From assembly GCA_964512645.1 (NCBI GenBank), contig CAZEJS010000002.1:1-64000 (forward strand): a stretch of 64,000 nt of DNA. The letters are read 5' to 3'. Under the pieces are notes generated by a model, which worked only from the letters and a program-made list of their open reading frames with translations, ran no database searches and had not been told where the DNA came from. Position 1 is the first letter of the stretch. The number at the start of each line of letters is the position of its first letter. Source of the DNA: CAZEJS01 sp964512645 (GTDB lineage Bacteria; Actinomycetota; Geothermincolia; Fen-727; Anoxymicrobiaceae). Made by a program: the position numbers and the translations under genes. Positions 61,517 to 64,000 of the stretch are shown here, piece by piece.

Positions 61517-62866
61517 CTATTGCTCACGCTCGCATTCCGCCAGCAAGCTCCGGGCCGCCCATTCGCCGCTCGACACCGCACCCTCCACGGTCGGGGCCGT
61601 CGTCCAGTCCCCCGCGAGGGCAAGCCGGGCGGCTCCGCTGCCCTCGAGCCTCGCCGCGTCCGCGAGAGCGCCGTGCCCGGGGCCCGGGACCGGCCTTCCC
61701 TCGACGTGCCGGAAGACCCTCGACGCCACCGGGTGGATCCCGCCGGTACGATAACAGCGTTCGAGGTCCGCCGCCGCGGCGTCCAGCACCGCGTCATCGG
61801 GCTCGCCCGCGAGCCGCTCCGCCCCGGCGCCGCAGAAGACCGCCGTGAGCACGCTGCAGCCCTCCGGCGCGTGCTCGGCGGCCTTGCTCGCCGAAGTGCA
61901 GGCCCAGGAAGCGGTGAATCCTTCGCTCACCGGAAGCAGCACCGGGCCGCCAGGCGCCGGACGGCTCTCCACCGCGAAATTCACCGTGAGCGCGGCCGCA
62001 TACTCGGTGGCAGCCGCAAGACGCGCGGCGGCTTCTCCGAGCCGCCCAACCACTCCGGCCACGCGCGTGGCAGGCAGCGCGCACACGACAGCGTCCGCCT
62101 CGAAGATCCGGGCACGGCCGCCGTCAACAGGTGCCGCCCTTACGCCCGCGGCCTTTGATCCCTCGAAGATGACCCCGGAGGCCTCCATGCCGGTGATCAA
62201 CTCGGCCCTGTCCGACAGGGCCTCGGTCAATGAGCCCATTCCGCCTGTGAAGCACCCGGTCCTGTCACCGAAGGTGTAGCGGAGGGCGATCATGAACGCC
62301 GCGGCGGAGATGTCGCGCAGGTCGGCGCCCGTCGCGTAGACGCTGACCGGTTCGGCGAAGCCGCACCGGAACGTTTCCGTCGTCCGGCGCGACAGGAAAT
62401 CGACCGCCCTTTCGTCGTCACCTCTCGCCCGCTTGAGCGGGAGCCCGGGATTGTACGCGCGGTAGTTGGCCACCAGCCTGGCCCCAGCACCGGCGGCGTT
62501 GACAATGCCCGCGGGACCCATCGTCTTCCACGGCAACAGCCCGAAGGGGCTGAGGTTCCTGGGGGCGAAATCGACGAGTTTACCGCGGCGGACGATGGCT
62601 TTCTTTTCCAGGGGGATGCGCAGCCCGGCCCCCAGGCCGTTCCTTATGGCTGCGCTCAATGTACCATCGAACGAATCGTGGAAATGCTGTGCCCCGGTGT
62701 CGAAGAGAAAGCCGCCCACGCGCTCCGTCCTGCAACGCCCGCCTGGTCGGTCCTCCCTCTCCAGGACCGTCACGCGCCATCCCGCTTCACAGAGGCATGC
62801 GGCGGCTGACAGCCCGGCAAGGCCGCCTCCGATCACGACGGCCCTGTTGCCCTCACCGTGCGGCAA
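61517..62866 (-). CDS. FAD-dependent amine oxidase / protoporphyrinogen-oxidase-like protein
   Basis: The 449-residue protein has an N-terminal dinucleotide-binding motif VVIGGGLAGLSAAACL, followed by VLEREDRPGGRCRTE and FDTGAQHF, and a C-terminal FAD motif LALAGDWTTAPTVEGAVSSG. This is the flavin amine oxidase, desaturase or protoporphyrinogen oxidase architecture. The substrate cannot be read. The TTG start at 62866 has AAGGAG nine bases upstream. It follows the aldehyde ferredoxin oxidoreductase gene by 29 nt and is probably co-transcribed with it. Confidence 0.85.
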   Translation of the reverse strand: MPHGEGNRAVVIGGGLAGLSAAACLCEAGWRVTVLEREDRPGGRCRTERVGGFLFDTGAQHFHDSFDGTLSAAIRNGLGAGLRIPLEKKAIVRRGKLVDFAPRNLSPFGLLPWKTMGPAGIVNAAGAGARLVANYRAYNPGLPLKRARGDDERAVDFLSRRTTETFRCGFAEPVSVYATGADLRDISAAAFMIALRYTFGDRTGCFTGGMGSLTEALSDRAELITGMEASGVIFEGSKAAGVRAAPVDGGRARIFEADAVVCALPATRVAGVVGRLGEAAARLAAATEYAAALTVNFAVESRPAPGGPVLLPVSEGFTASWACTSASKAAEHAPEGCSVLTAVFCGAGAERLAGEPDDAVLDAAAADLERCYRTGGIHPVASRVFRHVEGRPVPGPGHGALADAARLEGSGAARLALAGDWTTAPTVEGAVSSGEWAARSLLAECEREQ

Positions 62867-62895
62867 CTAACGCATCTCCTTCGTGGGCTACGGTC

Positions 62896-64000
62896 CTAGA
62901 GGGCCAGCCTGTCGGCGAGGTATCCGAGCCCCAGTTTCTCGTACACTTCCCGGCTCAAGTTCCCGTTCTCGTCGAGGCCCCGGTATTCGTAGAACTCTTC
63001 CTTCATCATCTCGAACTCGGGAATCGAGCCTTCGTGGGGGCCCTCCTGGACCGGTTCGCCGAATCTCTTGGGCATGACGTCGTCCTCTCCGGTCGAGCCG
63101 TAGAGCGCGAGTATGCCGCGCTTGATGGCCCAGATCCGCTGCCCGATCTCCATGAAGGAGTCTATGTCCAGCCCCCAGCCGGTCACCGCGTTCATCGCGG
63201 TGACCAGGCTGTCCGGATCCCACGCCACGGCCGTCAACAGGCAGACCACCGCCGAATTGAATATCTGGGCCAGCTCCGAAGCCCTCGCGGTCAGGTACGC
63301 CTTACCAACGCTCGACTGCTCGTCGAACGGACCCTCGAGGTCTATCTGGGGCATCGCCACGGCGCTTCCCTGTTCGAGATACAGGTTCATGCTGGCGCAG
63401 TGGCACGCGCCCCTCGGGGACGTCGCGTAGGCCAGCGCGAAGCCGTGGAACCCGCGGGGGTCGTGGGCGGGCGCGTCCAGGCCCCTCACCTGCACGGCCA
63501 TCTCGGCCGCCTCGGGCCCGATCTCCTCGGCCAGCTTCCGGCTGCCTTCGGCCATCCTCGCTCCGAAGCCCTCTTTGCGCGCGGCCATCTCCAGCAGCTT
63601 GAGCATGGCGTCCGGGTCGCCCCACTTCGCTTCCACTCCGTCGCACTCCTCGACCGAAAGGAGGCCCTTCTCCTGCGCTTCCATCACCAGTGCGATGATC
63701 TCACCCAGTGTGATGGTGTCCACGCCGAACTTGTTGCTGAGCTCGTTGCCCTTGGCGATACTGGCGAGGTTGCCGTTCATCAGGTTGCTGCCCAGCATGC
63801 AGATTGTCTCGTACTCAGGCCCGGCGCCCTTCTCGACCAGGTAAGGCCCTTCCTCAACGGCCACCACCCGCTTGCAGCCTATCGGGCAGGCCCAGCACGC
63901 GTGCCCCTTGACCAGGATGTCGTCCGCGTAGGTAGGCCCGTTGATCGCGGCGACGATATCGTCCTCCTCGCCCAACTGCCAGTTCTTGAACGGCACGTCT
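62896..64000 (-). CDS. Tungsten-containing aldehyde ferredoxin oxidoreductase, C-terminal part (truncated by window end)
   Basis: The frame is open to the window edge, giving 368 codons of an enzyme that is normally about 600 residues. The CWACPIGCKR motif supplies three ligands of the 4Fe-4S cluster, and a Cys in FNSAVVCLLTAV can be the fourth. Conserved segments GPEYETICMLGSN, NELSNKFGVDTI, VRGLDAPAHDPRG and SPRGACH are typical of AOR. AOR family enzymes oxidise aldehydes to acids, or act in reverse, using a tungsten bis-pyranopterin cofactor and ferredoxin. The cofactor would come from the operon at 14-22 kb. The N-terminal cofactor-binding domain lies outside the window. Confidence 0.92.
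   Translation of the reverse strand, partial: DVPFKNWQLGEEDDIVAAINGPTYADDILVKGHACWACPIGCKRVVAVEEGPYLVEKGAGPEYETICMLGSNLMNGNLASIAKGNELSNKFGVDTITLGEIIALVMEAQEKGLLSVEECDGVEAKWGDPDAMLKLLEMAARKEGFGARMAEGSRKLAEEIGPEAAEMAVQVRGLDAPAHDPRGFHGFALAYATSPRGACHCASMNLYLEQGSAVAMPQIDLEGPFDEQSSVGKAYLTARASELAQIFNSAVVCLLTAVAWDPDSLVTAMNAVTGWGLDIDSFMEIGQRIWAIKRGILALYGSTGEDDVMPKRFGEPVQEGPHEGSIPEFEMMKEEFYEYRGLDENGNLSREVYEKLGLGYLADRLAL

Overview
The window reads as a chromosomal segment of an uncultivated, high-GC, Gram-positive-type anaerobe. The most likely source is a deep-branching actinobacterial lineage. Three things point there: the DUF2342 (coenzyme F420-associated) metalloprotease, the Tad/Flp pilus set without a secretin, and giant secreted proteins carrying 'YFAEG..GF..Y' repeats. 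Taxonomy is inferred from protein style only. I saw no rRNA, tRNA, CRISPR array or insertion sequence.

Layout. 1-1355: a decayed stretch with a possibly frameshifted short gene and a leucine-rich-repeat gene broken by an amber codon and a frameshift. 1362-4015: an AAA+ ATPase, a long inverted repeat, a 49-residue membrane protein and a PD-(D/E)XK nuclease. 4147-10158: a ~2000-residue secreted clan GH-O-like glycosidase with stalk-type repeats inserted into the catalytic fold and appended to its end. 10199-13766: a small hypothetical gene, a hexulose-phosphate synthase/RraA fusion, a DUF2342 protease and a histidine phosphatase. 13824-22227 (minus strand): a long operon for tungsten/molybdenum transport and pyranopterin cofactor synthesis (permease, ATPase, MoeA, MoeA with a C-terminal ligand-binding-like domain, MoaA, MoaC, MOSC, MogA). 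It is preceded by a probable Moco/Tuco-type riboswitch and an intrinsic terminator. 22273-23676: a zinc-finger membrane protein.

23775-47927 is a surface-protein region on the minus strand. Two giant secreted proteins (a beta-propeller/IPT type and a BNR/IPT type) flank an ECF sigma factor and three consecutive paralogous membrane-anchored proteins. Each paralogue is built from about 30 copies of a 23-residue helical repeat. The first of the three carries an extra N-terminal domain that looks like an anti-sigma/DUF5667 module. This sigma-plus-solenoid module is the most striking candidate for an undescribed system.

48111-54520 (plus strand) is a compact Tad/Flp pilus locus (tadZ, tadA, tadB, tadC, flp, tadV, tadE) ending in a TadG-like protein fused to an NlpC/P60 peptidase. 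54536-64000 (minus strand) holds a PilB/GspE ATPase and a possible metabolic operon, which in transcription order runs: truncated tungsten aldehyde ferredoxin oxidoreductase, FAD oxidoreductase, duplicated zinc-ribbon protein, anchored SCP2-like protein, DUF362 protein, membrane protein and PaaK-like CoA ligase. The oxidoreductase is the obvious consumer of the cofactor made by the 14-22 kb operon.
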